Assembly (NCBI RefSeq): GCF_004193775.1
Contig: NC_041010.1
Span: 1,612,001-1,676,000, forward strand
DNA from: Glycine soja
Taxonomy: Eukaryota > Streptophyta > Magnoliopsida > Fabales > Fabaceae
DNA: 64,000 bases
Reading direction: 5' to 3'
Shown here one piece after another: positions 1 through 8,878 of the stretch (positions within the stretch are counted from its first letter, which is position 1; every line of letters starts with the position of its first letter). The notes under the pieces are model-generated. The model made no database searches. It worked only from the letters and a program-made list of their open reading frames with translations, and was not told the origin of the DNA. The position numbers were made by a program, and so were the translations under genes.

Positions 1-118
1 GCAAAATAGTTATATGATTGTCCACTGTAATGCAACAAACATCTTATGCAACAGATTGTGCAAGATCATGCTTCTTGAAACTTGTAACGTTACCAAATTC
101 TTATCCAACAGAATTTAA
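1..118 (-). pseudogene. NLR gene fragment (MHD region), broken
   Basis: On the minus strand this stretch aligns base by base with 4508-4625 of the intact NLR gene in this window, the part around the MHD motif at the end of the NB-ARC domain. The reading frame has stops at two places where the intact copy has coding triplets. The MHD motif reads KHD, and four codons are missing where the intact gene has a short internal repeat of the HDL kind. Homology stops near base 118; the NB-ARC half that should follow at higher coordinates is absent. The LRR half would lie left of the window. It is a dead paralogue, evidence that the locus is an NLR cluster. Confidence 0.8.
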
Positions 119-385
119 ATAAGGACATATTAAAATTTTGGATTATATATACGACACATTTTTACCAAGTTGAGTTACTGAATATGCAGTTGAGGACTAA
201 TGGCAACATGCTTTTTTAAGCATTATGATTTGAGTACTAACAATGGAAAATTTTAATATCTAGAACTGAAATGAAAATTTAAATACGTTCTTTTGTGATT
301 AATTAGAATTTAAATTATTAGAACTATTTTTAAAATTTATCTCTCTTAGAAAAAGTACAAGATCCAAATACTTTGGGGGAGCATC

Positions 386-541
386 AAAGTTGCATCACAA
401 ACAAGGTTCTTTTGCAAAGTGAAAAGTTGTTGCTGACAATAATTGACCATCCCTGGATAATCAACTCCAGCCATTACGTTCCATTTTCAAGCATTTTGCA
501 TAAAAGTTGCATCACAGACAAGGTTCTGTTGCAAAATGAAA
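386..541. repeat. Imperfect direct repeat, two 39-bp copies
   Basis: Copies at 386-424 and 503-541 (period 117) share the core AAGTTGCATCACA followed by ACAAGGTTCT, with about three mismatches. No coding potential is seen. Probably an old local duplication next to the NLR fragment. Confidence 0.7.
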
Positions 542-744
542 GTATACAGTAATTTTGAATACATTAACTGAAAAGAAGGCAGTTGAGATCAAATAAATAA
601 AGAAGTAAATAATACAAATTCACTTTTTATTACATTGATAAAAAGACCTTAAGATGTCAAATAAACAAAAGAGAGATTCAAAATATCTGAAAGACTACAG
701 CAACATGTTTGTCAAAACTTAACTAAATTTACTTTGAACTCAAC

Positions 745-1660
745 GGAATTTTTTTTTTTTTGATCGGCAAAGATAAGTAATATATATTGAAAGAAGTACC
801 AGAGGTACTTATAATACAAAGGAGATCCATATAAATGGTTCCACAGTCAGACATTGATATTCTGAGGGGGAACCAAGCTATGGATACAAAATGCATATGA
901 ATTTACATGTATAAATGTCATAGCTATGCAATCCCCTGCTGATACATAAAACTTTGTGGTAGATTACTTGACCAGTGATTGAAATGCACTGTGAAATCCT
1001 TCTCAAAACCCCTAAGCCAAGACCATAGAAGGAATATGGCTTCTTCAAACAGCTTATTAGCATCAAAATTCGCATTAGAGAAGACTATACTATTTCTAAG
1101 TTTCCAGATGGACCAGGTTAAAGCTAGCCACCAACAATGCCATCTATTATTTCTTACACCAGTAGGTTGAACACCCAAGTGATGAAGGAAGTGCTGCTTT
1201 GGGCTTAATGGAAAAGCACCCTTAACTTGCAGCCATGACATGGTTTCCCACCATATGGGTTGAAGTTTGCTGCAGTGAAAGAAAAGATGGGATGCATCCT
1301 CTTGTTGGGTTCTGCAGAGAGGACAAAGTGAATCTGTGAGTTGAATCTGTCTTCTCTACAAGTTTTTTCTTGTCGGCAGCCTATCTCTTAATAATCTCCA
1401 CGCAAACACCAGAAATCTAGCTGGAACCTTTATCCTCCAAAGCTTCTCAAAACATTCCTCCTGACTGCTATCTCTTGCTTCTTCTCCTATCAAATCATAG
1501 GCACTGCGAGTTGAATAGTGTCCCTCTGGATCTGCAGACCACTCCCAATTGTGAAACCTGTTGCTGGATTTTAATTTCTGCAATATCTCTGAGAAAGTTA
1601 GCCGCTGAGGTGAATAACTAGTATAACTGAATGAAAAACACGCAGAAATCTTCAAACACA
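745..1660 (-). mobile_element. 5'-truncated LINE (non-LTR retrotransposon), 3' part
   Basis: Read on the minus strand, 1655-1356 and then 1355-924 (after a frameshift) encode the C-terminal part of a plant LINE reverse-transcriptase polyprotein. First comes the region with SAYDLIGEE and LWRIKVPARFLVFAWRLL, then a zf-RVT zinc finger (CPLCRTQQEDASHLFFHC), then a tail with WWLALTWSIWKLRN. The element ends in its poly(A) tail, seen as a T run around 750-761. The reverse-transcriptase core is missing, the normal result of incomplete target-primed reverse transcription. Its last 60 bp resemble the LINE remnant at 6218-6284, so both are one family. I could not find its target duplication. Confidence 0.85.
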
Positions 1661-2070
1661 GCCTGCGTGAATAACTAGTATGTTCTCTGCAAATCCGAGA
1701 ATATTGATCACAAGACAGAATACAATTTCAGTTTCAGAATAAAATAAGTCAGTTTGATACAACAAAATAAGGAAAGTTGTCTGAAATATGCATAGTGGAA
1801 CATTTATCAAATCTGTCTCCCTTCTTAACTACTTCGTGCACTTCAAATACCACTAATATGATGCCATCAAATTGCTAGTAAGTAGAAACAATATCAATTG
1901 AAGCTATATTTTTTTAAGAACAAAAGATGTATGAAATTCAATTGCATGAAAAAATCTTTTTTGAATTCTCAATTGAAGCATAAAGGATGGTTACACTTTG
2001 CGGCGATTTAAAACCACCACAATTTTTCTGACGAATTTACCATAGTTCAACTGAAAACCGTCACAAACCA

Positions 2071-2289
2071 TTACTGATGTCTGTATTTGTTACGAAGAAG
2101 GAGCAGCAGGGTGGACGAGGAGGGTGAGTGGCTACGTGAATCTGGGGTATGGAGTTTGTGGATGAGCTCATCGAGCTTAAGGGTCATGGAGTGCTGGGTT
2201 TCACTGAGGGATAATTGGTGAGTGGTGAGCTTGGTGATGGCATCCACCAATCGGTCGGATTTCACCTTTGAACGAGTGGATTCCGCCAT
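2071..2289 (-). pseudogene. Truncated retrotransposon gag start
   Basis: The open frame starts MAESTRSKVKSDRLVDAI and continues with LSLSETQHSMTLKLDELI, the typical N-terminus of plant Ty3/gypsy-type gag proteins. Real gag sequence ends near 2117; the last dozen codons come from the inverted LTR end and from flanking DNA. Without capsid, nucleocapsid or pol it cannot be functional. The Ty3/gypsy assignment rests on resemblance of the gag start only. Confidence 0.6.
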
Positions 2290-2644
2290 GGATGACAGGT
2301 CAATGAGAGCACCAGAATGTTAGTGCACAGGGATAGAGCTTGGACTTCGAAGGCCAGTAACCTCCAACAACCAGAAAGAAGAAAATAACTTGGTAATATT
2401 CATTGCCTTGCCTTATTACATAAGTCCTATATTTATAGCAGAATTACAAATAACAGAATTTGTAATTTTATAGAAACAGGATAATAACAGAATGTAGTGG
2501 AAATGGAATTGGCAGGCAAGAGGGAGACAAGGTTGCCAGGTCAGCTATCAAGACAGTTAGAGGTAGTCCTTGAGGTAACCAGGTTTGGTGTTCTTTCTGT
2601 TGGGCCTTTCCTTTAGTCCACCCTGCTGCTCCTTCTTCGTAACA
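2088..2644 (-). mobile_element. LTR-retrotransposon derivative with two inverted U3 ends
   Basis: The 557-bp insertion is flanked by perfect 5-bp direct repeats GTATT (2083-2087 and 2645-2649), the target-duplication size of LTR retrotransposons. On the minus strand it reads: an LTR from 2644 down to 2318 (TGTTA...TAACA, 327 bp, TATA-like CTATAAATATAGG inside); a primer-binding-site-like stretch from 2317 (TTCTGGTGCTCTCATTGA); a gag start at 2289; about 170 bp of gag; and finally 29 bp (2116-2088) that are an exact inverted copy of the first 29 bp of the LTR (2616-2644). There is no 3' LTR, pol or rest of gag. Both ends are therefore U3 termini. Confidence 0.85.
2318..2644 (-). repeat. LTR (327 bp) of the derivative element
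   Basis: It starts TGTTA and ends TAACA on the minus strand and is followed at once by the primer-binding-site-like sequence. A TATA-like motif lies roughly two thirds of the way in. No second complete copy exists in the window. Confidence 0.75.
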
Positions 2645-3029
2645 GTATTCCTGATGGTTAATCTTGACTGTCAGAAATGCAATTCGTTGTGGTTTTAACC
2701 GCCAAAAAGACTTTTATAACCACCACAAATTGCAGTTTTTTTAGTAGTGTGTGAGTAGAAACAATGTCACTTGAAGCGATATGTTTATTTAAGGAACATT
2801 ATATGTAAGAAATTCAATGGCAACAAAGAGGTTTTTGAATTCTCAATTGTAACATGGTGATTATTGAGATTTGATTTGAGAGGTGACAAAAAAAAGAAAG
2901 AAATCCAATTAATATATAGGGAAAGGAATCCTAAAATTTATTTGATAGTTTTTGAACTTTAAAAGCACAAAATCCTAAAACTTGGTGAAAATTAATATAG
3001 GAAGGAAGGAATAGAATAAACAATATACC

Positions 3030-6000
3030 TCAATCGGAATTATGATCATAATGTTTAATTCCCAATGAAATATGGGAAATGTGAACTATGTTTGGCCAGT
3101 CCTCTCCCGTTTCTTTATCACATCTCTTCTCTAACTCAGGATGACAACCAAAAATAGTCAATTGTTGCAGACTGGTGGTAAGTCTTAGGCTCATTGGAAG
3201 ATACGTCAACTTGGAACAGTAAAAAATACTAAATGTGTGAAGCAAGGGAATGTCTCCAAAGCAGTCTGGCAAGGATTCTAGCTTTGGAAGACCCGTTAAT
3301 CTTAACTCCTGCAGGGAAGTCATATCTTGTAAAGCCTGCAAATCTTCCACTGCTGCACAATTGGAAAGCCATAATTTATGAAGGCATTTAAAACCTGAGG
3401 ACACATTGAATTTGCCACAATTGAATACTGAGAGAGAGCGCAACCCTTGTAGCAAAACTTCCTCTCCAAAAAATTTAGGACATTCATCAATTTCAAGTCT
3501 GGAAAAGCATGGGAACATGTTTTCCCTATCCTCCCTTGATAACCTTTTTAGGTTTGGAAGTCGACGCAATGTCAGCTCTTCTAGAGCCCTGAAAACCACT
3601 TCCCCATCATAGGACTCCTCGTAGAGGTACTCAACATGAATCATGTTAAGTATTCTTAGAGTGTTAAGAGAAGGAAGTTTATACAACGGTGGAAGCTGTA
3701 AACAGTTTTTGCAATCTTTCAAGTTTAAATATTTGAGAGAAAGACTAGATATCCACTGCGGGAAATGGGCACCTTCATATCCGTCCACTTCTAGTCTCCA
3801 AAGTTGTTGGGTATCAGGTTGAAGCACTTCAAGAGTCTCTTCAACATTGTCCTCTAATTCACAGTTTTCATTTTTTTCCCATGACAGAAACAACTTATTC
3901 AACTGCTTACTTGACATATTGGCTTCTTTGACATCCATTACACTTTTTACATTTTCAAGATGCTTGATGTCAAGATCTCCTTTAAGCTTTAGCGGTCCCA
4001 ATTCTTCCAAACGGAACCCTCTTTCTTTGCCAACAAAGAACTTCGGTAAAATCCTTAGGGAAGTTAACTTCCCTATTCGAGGAGGTAATCTTGATAGTTC
4101 TGGGCAACCATTAAAAGATAGTTGTTGTAGAGCTTTTAAGCATACCAAACTGTTAGGCAACATTTTGAGACGACTGCAACGATCTAATTTCAATATCTGC
4201 AAATTCCATAGTTTACATACTGATTCTGGCAGAGTTTCGAAGCCACCCCCAGAAAGATTCAAGTACCTTAGATGCTTTAAAAGACCAATTGATGATGACA
4301 ATTTTTCTCGCTTTACAAAATCAAGCACCCGCAAGGAATGACATTTCAACACATTAGGATGCGGAGAAAGTTGGTCACCATAGTGATCTGGCAATATATA
4401 GGTCCTCAAAGTTTTGAATAGATGCAACTGCACTGAATCAATGGGTTCCTCATGTACATTCTGCATGGACCTATGATCTGAGAGATGGAGAATTCTTCCA
4501 GGAAAAGTAGTTACACGACTGTCTTTTGTAGTGCAACAAACATCTTCTGCAACAGATAGTGCAAGATCATGAACAAGATCATGCATCTTGAAACTTGTAA
4601 TGTTGCCAAATTCATTTGTCTCAATATCTTGAAAAAATGATCTCCAATATAATTCATTCCACAAATCATCCCCGACATCTAGGGCATCTAATCTTTCATT
4701 AGATGAAATGAATCCATTAGCCATCCAAAGTTCAATTATGTATTGTTTCCCTATGCTTTCATCTTTGGGAAATATTGCGCAATAAGCAAAACATTGCTTG
4801 TGCTCAATTGGTAAGTTCAAGTAACTCAATCTCAGGACATGACTTATGGGGTTTTCATTGTGTGATAACTCCAAAAGGTTGCTTTCCTTAGCATTGAGCC
4901 ACTCATTTTTGTTTCTCTTGAAGCGTAAAAGACCTCCTAGTGCTTTTGCAGCAAGAGGCATTCCTTGACACTTCTTTACTATCTCCTTCCCTATCTTCTC
5001 AAGCTCTATCTGTTCTCCCTCATTCGGTCCAAAGGCTTGGTGTTTAAACAATTCCCAACAATCATTGTCGGACAGGACTGATAATTCATGAGGAGGCAAT
5101 GTTCCCATGATTTTTGCAACCTGCAAAAGGCGAGTAGTAACTAAAATAGAAGCACCTTTGGCCCCACAAGCAAGTACAGGTTTCAACCTCTGCCAATTCT
5201 GTTGTTTATCATCCCACACGTCATCCAAAACAAGCAAATATCTTTTTCTTTGAAGTAAATCTTGAAGTCTTCTTTGTTGTGGCTCTAGATCCAAATCTTC
5301 ACAAGCACGCCCAGATGCTGCTTCAATGATAACTTTCGTCATTCTCTTCAAACTAAAATCTTCTGAAACACATACCCAAATTCTTAACTCAAAGTGGTTG
5401 ACTACCTTCTCATGATTGAAGATGAATTGGGCAAGTGTTGTTTTTCCAAGTCCACCTAGACCAGTTATTGGATAGACAGATAAATCCTCAAAATGAGAAG
5501 CATCACCAATCAAAAAGTCTAAAATTTTATCTTTCTCTTCTTCTCTTCCATAGACTTTTGGTTCAGTAAGTAGAGAGACAGTTTGGCGCCACTCAAGGAC
5601 TCCACTTCTTCTCTCACGAACCATCTCAGTCAAATGAAACTTAGTCCTTTCTTCAGCGATTTGTATTAATCTCTGACTTATCCTTTTCATTTTCTTAACA
5701 ATTTTGTAACGGAAAACAACACGCTTGGGATGCAAAGAGGATAAGCAAGAGCATTGTACCTTGTCTGAAGGACCACACATGACCCCTTGGTTCTCCAACC
5801 CCAATCCTTCATAGGCACACTCGTCAATGAAGTCATCCAGAACGTGAGCTGCATATTTTAGTTTTCCCAGCCAATCTTTTATGGCTGCGTTTGAGAATTG
5901 TTTCTCCTCAGCATCTTGAAGTGTAGCCTTGATTGTAGCGAACAAGCTTGAAAGCCTTTCCAAGTCTTGGTCAAAACCCAGAAATAGTACCAACTCCTTT

Positions 6001-6053
6001 CGAACAAGTGAGATCAAATTCTCAAGCACAATTTCAAGGACAAAGTCAGCCAT
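3030..6053 (-). CDS. CC-NBS-LRR (NLR) disease-resistance protein, RGA type
   Basis: Intact single-exon gene of about 1007 residues from the preferred start (MADFVLEIV); an in-frame Met 15 bp upstream (6068) would add five. Numbered from that upstream Met: an Rx-type coiled coil at 1-165 with an EDVID-like VLDDFIDE (77-84); NB-ARC at about 170-500 with P-loop GLGGLGKTTL (203-212), kinase-2 LLVLDDVWD (278-286), RNBS-B ILVTTR, GMPLA (369-373), RNBS-D CFAYCAIFPKD (426-436) and MHD (495-497); then leucine-rich repeats to the end. In this family the P-loop and MHD control the ADP/ATP switch and the LRR recognises pathogen effectors, directly or through guarded proteins, in the cytosol. All motifs are present, so it is probably functional. 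It belongs to the RGA-like class common in soybean clusters; the pathogen recognised cannot be told. Confidence 0.95.
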   Translation of the reverse strand: MADFVLEIVLENLISLVRKELVLFLGFDQDLERLSSLFATIKATLQDAEEKQFSNAAIKDWLGKLKYAAHVLDDFIDECAYEGLGLENQGVMCGPSDKVQCSCLSSLHPKRVVFRYKIVKKMKRISQRLIQIAEERTKFHLTEMVRERRSGVLEWRQTVSLLTEPKVYGREEEKDKILDFLIGDASHFEDLSVYPITGLGGLGKTTLAQFIFNHEKVVNHFELRIWVCVSEDFSLKRMTKVIIEAASGRACEDLDLEPQQRRLQDLLQRKRYLLVLDDVWDDKQQNWQRLKPVLACGAKGASILVTTRLLQVAKIMGTLPPHELSVLSDNDCWELFKHQAFGPNEGEQIELEKIGKEIVKKCQGMPLAAKALGGLLRFKRNKNEWLNAKESNLLELSHNENPISHVLRLSYLNLPIEHKQCFAYCAIFPKDESIGKQYIIELWMANGFISSNERLDALDVGDDLWNELYWRSFFQDIETNEFGNITSFKMHDLVHDLALSVAEDVCCTTKDSRVTTFPGRILHLSDHRSMQNVHEEPIDSVQLHLFKTLRTYILPDHYGDQLSPHPNVLKCHSLRVLDFVKREKLSSSIGLLKHLRYLNLSGGGFETLPESVCKLWNLQILKLDRCSRLKMLPNSLVCLKALQQLSFNGCPELSRLPPRIGKLTSLRILPKFFVGKERGFRLEELGPLKLKGDLDIKHLENVKSVMDVKEANMSSKQLNKLFLSWEKNENCELEDNVEETLEVLQPDTQQLWRLEVDGYEGAHFPQWISSLSLKYLNLKDCKNCLQLPPLYKLPSLNTLRILNMIHVEYLYEESYDGEVVFRALEELTLRRLPNLKRLSREDRENMFPCFSRLEIDECPKFFGEEVLLQGLRSLSVFNCGKFNVSSGFKCLHKLWLSNCAAVEDLQALQDMTSLQELRLTGLPKLESLPDCFGDIPLLHTFSIFYCSKLTYLPMSLRLTTSLQQLTIFGCHPELEKRCDKETGEDWPNIVHISHISLGIKHYDHNSD

Positions 6054-6201
6054 ATCGTAACTCTGCAAGTTCGAAATGCTAGAGTTATTGTATGAAGCAA
6101 CAAGGACAAGTTTTGTGTGAGATTAAATCTCGAACAGAATCCCACTAATAAGTAGAGCTGTCAACCATTACAGTTGGATCAGCCCTACCCTATTTTCTAT
6201 T

Positions 6202-6300
6202 TTGTGTACGATAATATTTTTTTTTTGTCAGCAAAAGTAGTTATATATAAATAGAAGTACCAGATGTACTAAAGAACAGTATAGTTGTGTACGATAATAT
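6202..6300 (-). mobile_element. Tiny LINE remnant with perfect 16-bp target duplications
   Basis: A 16-bp sequence (TTGTGTACGATAATAT) occurs at 6202-6217 and again at 6285-6300. Between them are a T run and about 60 bp that resemble the 3' end of the LINE at 745-1660 (shared GAAGTACCAGA and GTACT). This is a heavily 5'-truncated insertion of the same family in reverse orientation, upstream of the NLR start. The identical duplications mean it is young. Confidence 0.85.
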
Positions 6301-8878
6301 AAATGGTTGTCTATCTGTGATCGGTCAATGTGTTGTCTACTCATTATTATTCTGACCCGCTAATTCATTTTCTACATCTCTTCCCTCATGAAATCTGAAT
6401 TTTCTTTTTCTCTCCTAACCAATATTTATTTTCTTTCCTTACGTGATAAATGTTACAGTTAAGTAAACCATTATAGTTGAATGATTTTATTACTCAATAT
6501 AACTGCTGAATGTGGTACATCCCTGCTAGGGAAGCTACATATGGGGATACCGTTTTCATGATTTTTTAAAATTGAATCACAATTAAATATTAATACAATT
6601 ATTATGAAAAGGGACAGAAGAAGTCAGATCCCTTGGCTAACATGTCTGCTGGCTTATTTGTTGATCTTGGACTCTGAGTTAGCACACAAAACTTTAACTG
6701 TTGAGCCATCTCCTACATTAGTCCATAATCCACTTAAAAGTAAGTTCTTTCCATCTCATTTGGGGTTTCCCGTGCTTGGAACATCTTTAGTCAGTCACTT
6801 TCAAAGTCAAAGACTCGTGTAAAACATTTTTCATAATGGAGGCTCAGTACTTCTGCTATATATATGCTTGGCTGTATGAACTGAGTATTTTTCTTAGTAG
6901 CAGAGGCTATAACCAAATGGCTCGTGTCATTGTAAATAAGTGAAGAACTTTTTGTGCCACTTCCTATGAGTTATAGCTAGTTGGGTCCAACATTTATCTT
7001 CACGATTTATTAGGCTTGCAATTAGTATGACTGGGTTCTCTCCTTCAGCTACATTGCCAAATTGACCGTTCAATCTATGGCCTAGAATCCATCTATCATG
7101 TCACACTTTTAAAAATCACATTTTGACAAACTGATATGAGAGATTCTACAAATTAATTTATGCACAGGTTAATTTTAACTTTTGGATATAAACTTATTCT
7201 ATTTTTCTTTTTTATGTTTTTCTCCTTTGAGTACTGTAGAACAGTTTATCCAAACATGCCTTAAACCTAAATAGATTTTCATCAGCTTCTTTTTTGTTCT
7301 GGTATGAGTGATGTCTATGGCTTGTGATGTTCCACTGGTGTTTTCCCGCAGATAGTGACTTTAGTTAGTACTCACTAAAGATACTTTTTTTTTAACCTCA
7401 CTTCTTTCTGTTTTTCTAAACAGACACTTACTAATTGCATAACTTATTTAGAGCATACAGAAAAGTACTTTTGTGTCAATAAGCGATTGCAATAAAAAAA
7501 AAAAAGTATTTTGTTTTATTACTACAAAAAAAAATTAAATATTATTTATTTCATTGCCAACGCAGTACTTTTATGAAACTTCATATATTTGATTTTAAAA
7601 CAGGTATTGTTTTTATAAACTGCTATCAACCGTGGCTTGTGCAGTTCTGCGGGTTCTTCATGCAGATAGTGGCTTTAGTTAATGCTCACTTTTGATGCTT
7701 CGTGGTTTGGCTTCTCTTTTGTTTTTGGTTTTTTATCTTGATAAAAGTGCTCTAAAAGTATTGATAAAAAAATTAATAATATTCTTTTTATTTAAAATGA
7801 CAGTGGTAGTGAATGAGAATTAGAGTAAAAGAATTATTAAGAACAAGAATCAATCGACAAAGAACTGTTTTAGTTCAACTAGTGACTCAATTTAAATCTA
7901 TATGAAATTGCATTAAATATTTATAGGAGAATTTTGTTAAAAGTACACGTGATCTCTTTTAAAAAAAGACTAAGGTTACTTTGGTAACACTAGTAAGCAT
8001 TATTTCTTTTCTTCTATTTTATAGGACTAAAATACAGTATAAGTTTGTTATGTTTTCAATTACATTTAATTTGGTATCTAATCTTTTCAAAAGTTTATAT
8101 ATGATTGTAAAATGAGTCAAAATAATCATTTCAAAACAATAATCATTTTTGACTTTGGGACACTTTGAATCATTTTTTATTGACTTAAGACATAAAATTT
8201 ATTTCATTAAATTCACATATATAAACACTAAATAAATAACTCAGTTGATGTTTCAATAAATAAATAAATAAACTATAAACATGATCAAAATCGCATCCAA
8301 CTTGTAACCAAAAAATTAAATATCACATTTTTCTCCTGGTGCTTGCTAGACACATTTTCCACACAAGTATTTAATCAAAAGTCACAACCCACAGTATATA
8401 ATAAATTTATTAATTTTGATAATAATCACCTTAAAAGTCATCAAATTTTAATTGGTCAAGAATATAAAATCAAAAAATCATTGTTCAAATTTCCTCTTCA
8501 TCCAATTTGAATATCAAAATAATAAATATAGACATAATTCAATGGGATATTCATTAAACTAATAAAAAAATTGAAGTTAAAAGAATAAACTGAAAAAAAA
8601 AAGTAACAGAACAAAATGTATTTAAATCTAAAGAAGTAATAACAATACAATTTGGAGATTAAAGGTACATCTTATATATTTATCTTCAAAAAAAAATTAC
8701 CGTAAATTTCTCCACCAAAAAGCATATGAAAACATTTTCAAAAATATATGCGCAGGTTGTTTACATCAACTTTCCTGCTTCGAGAATTTTACAGATGAGT
8801 TGGTGGGCTTCACCTTTAAAATTTGCACTATATATAATATGTATGTCAAAATCAAAAACACTATGTATGGTTTTAAAA
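6301..8878. other. Intergenic, NLR to NPR1
   Basis: AT-rich DNA upstream of the NLR and downstream of the NPR1-like gene, so it should contain the NLR promoter and the NPR1 3' UTR (just below 8879). No convincing gene is seen; the 72-codon frame at 6604 has no recognisable domain. A diverged duplication lies at 7348-7690. Confidence 0.6.
7348..7690. repeat. Diverged direct repeat, about 29 bp
   Basis: Copies at 7348-7376 and 7662-7690 share GCAGATAGTG and CTTTAGTTA with three mismatches. Weaker similarity extends leftwards (GGCTTGTG motifs), which suggests an old tandem duplication of about 314 bp. Confidence 0.55.

Larger units (their letters stand above)
1985..2749. mobile_element. Possible CACTA-like element, interrupted
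   Basis: Read on the minus strand from 2749, the sequence starts CACTACTAAAAAAACTGC, close to the usual CACTA transposon terminus. AAAACCACCACAA-type motifs occur near both sides, as subterminal repeats would. The left terminus and a 3-bp target duplication are not clear, so this is tentative. The LTR-derived insertion sits inside it. Confidence 0.3.
1881..2849. repeat. Diverged direct repeats flanking a nest of insertions
   Basis: Bases 1881-1975 and 2754-2849 are direct repeats of about 95 bp at roughly 80-85% identity; both begin AGTAGAAACAAT and end TTTTGAATTCTCAATTG. Between them lie the LTR-derived insertion at 2088-2644 and repeat-like DNA with AAAACCACCACAA motifs. Confidence 0.7.

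Noticed and set aside
1611..1681. 14-bp repeat TGAATAACTAGTAT (1611-1624, 1668-1681) as the LINE's target duplication
   Set aside because: Neither copy sits next to the poly(A) end at about 750, so it cannot flank the element.
3847..4341. 164-codon plus-strand frame inside the NLR
   Set aside because: Antisense shadow of the LRR region with no domain.
6604..6822. 72-codon plus-strand frame with a hydrophobic start
   Set aside because: No recognisable family and no promoter or splice context; chance in AT-rich DNA.
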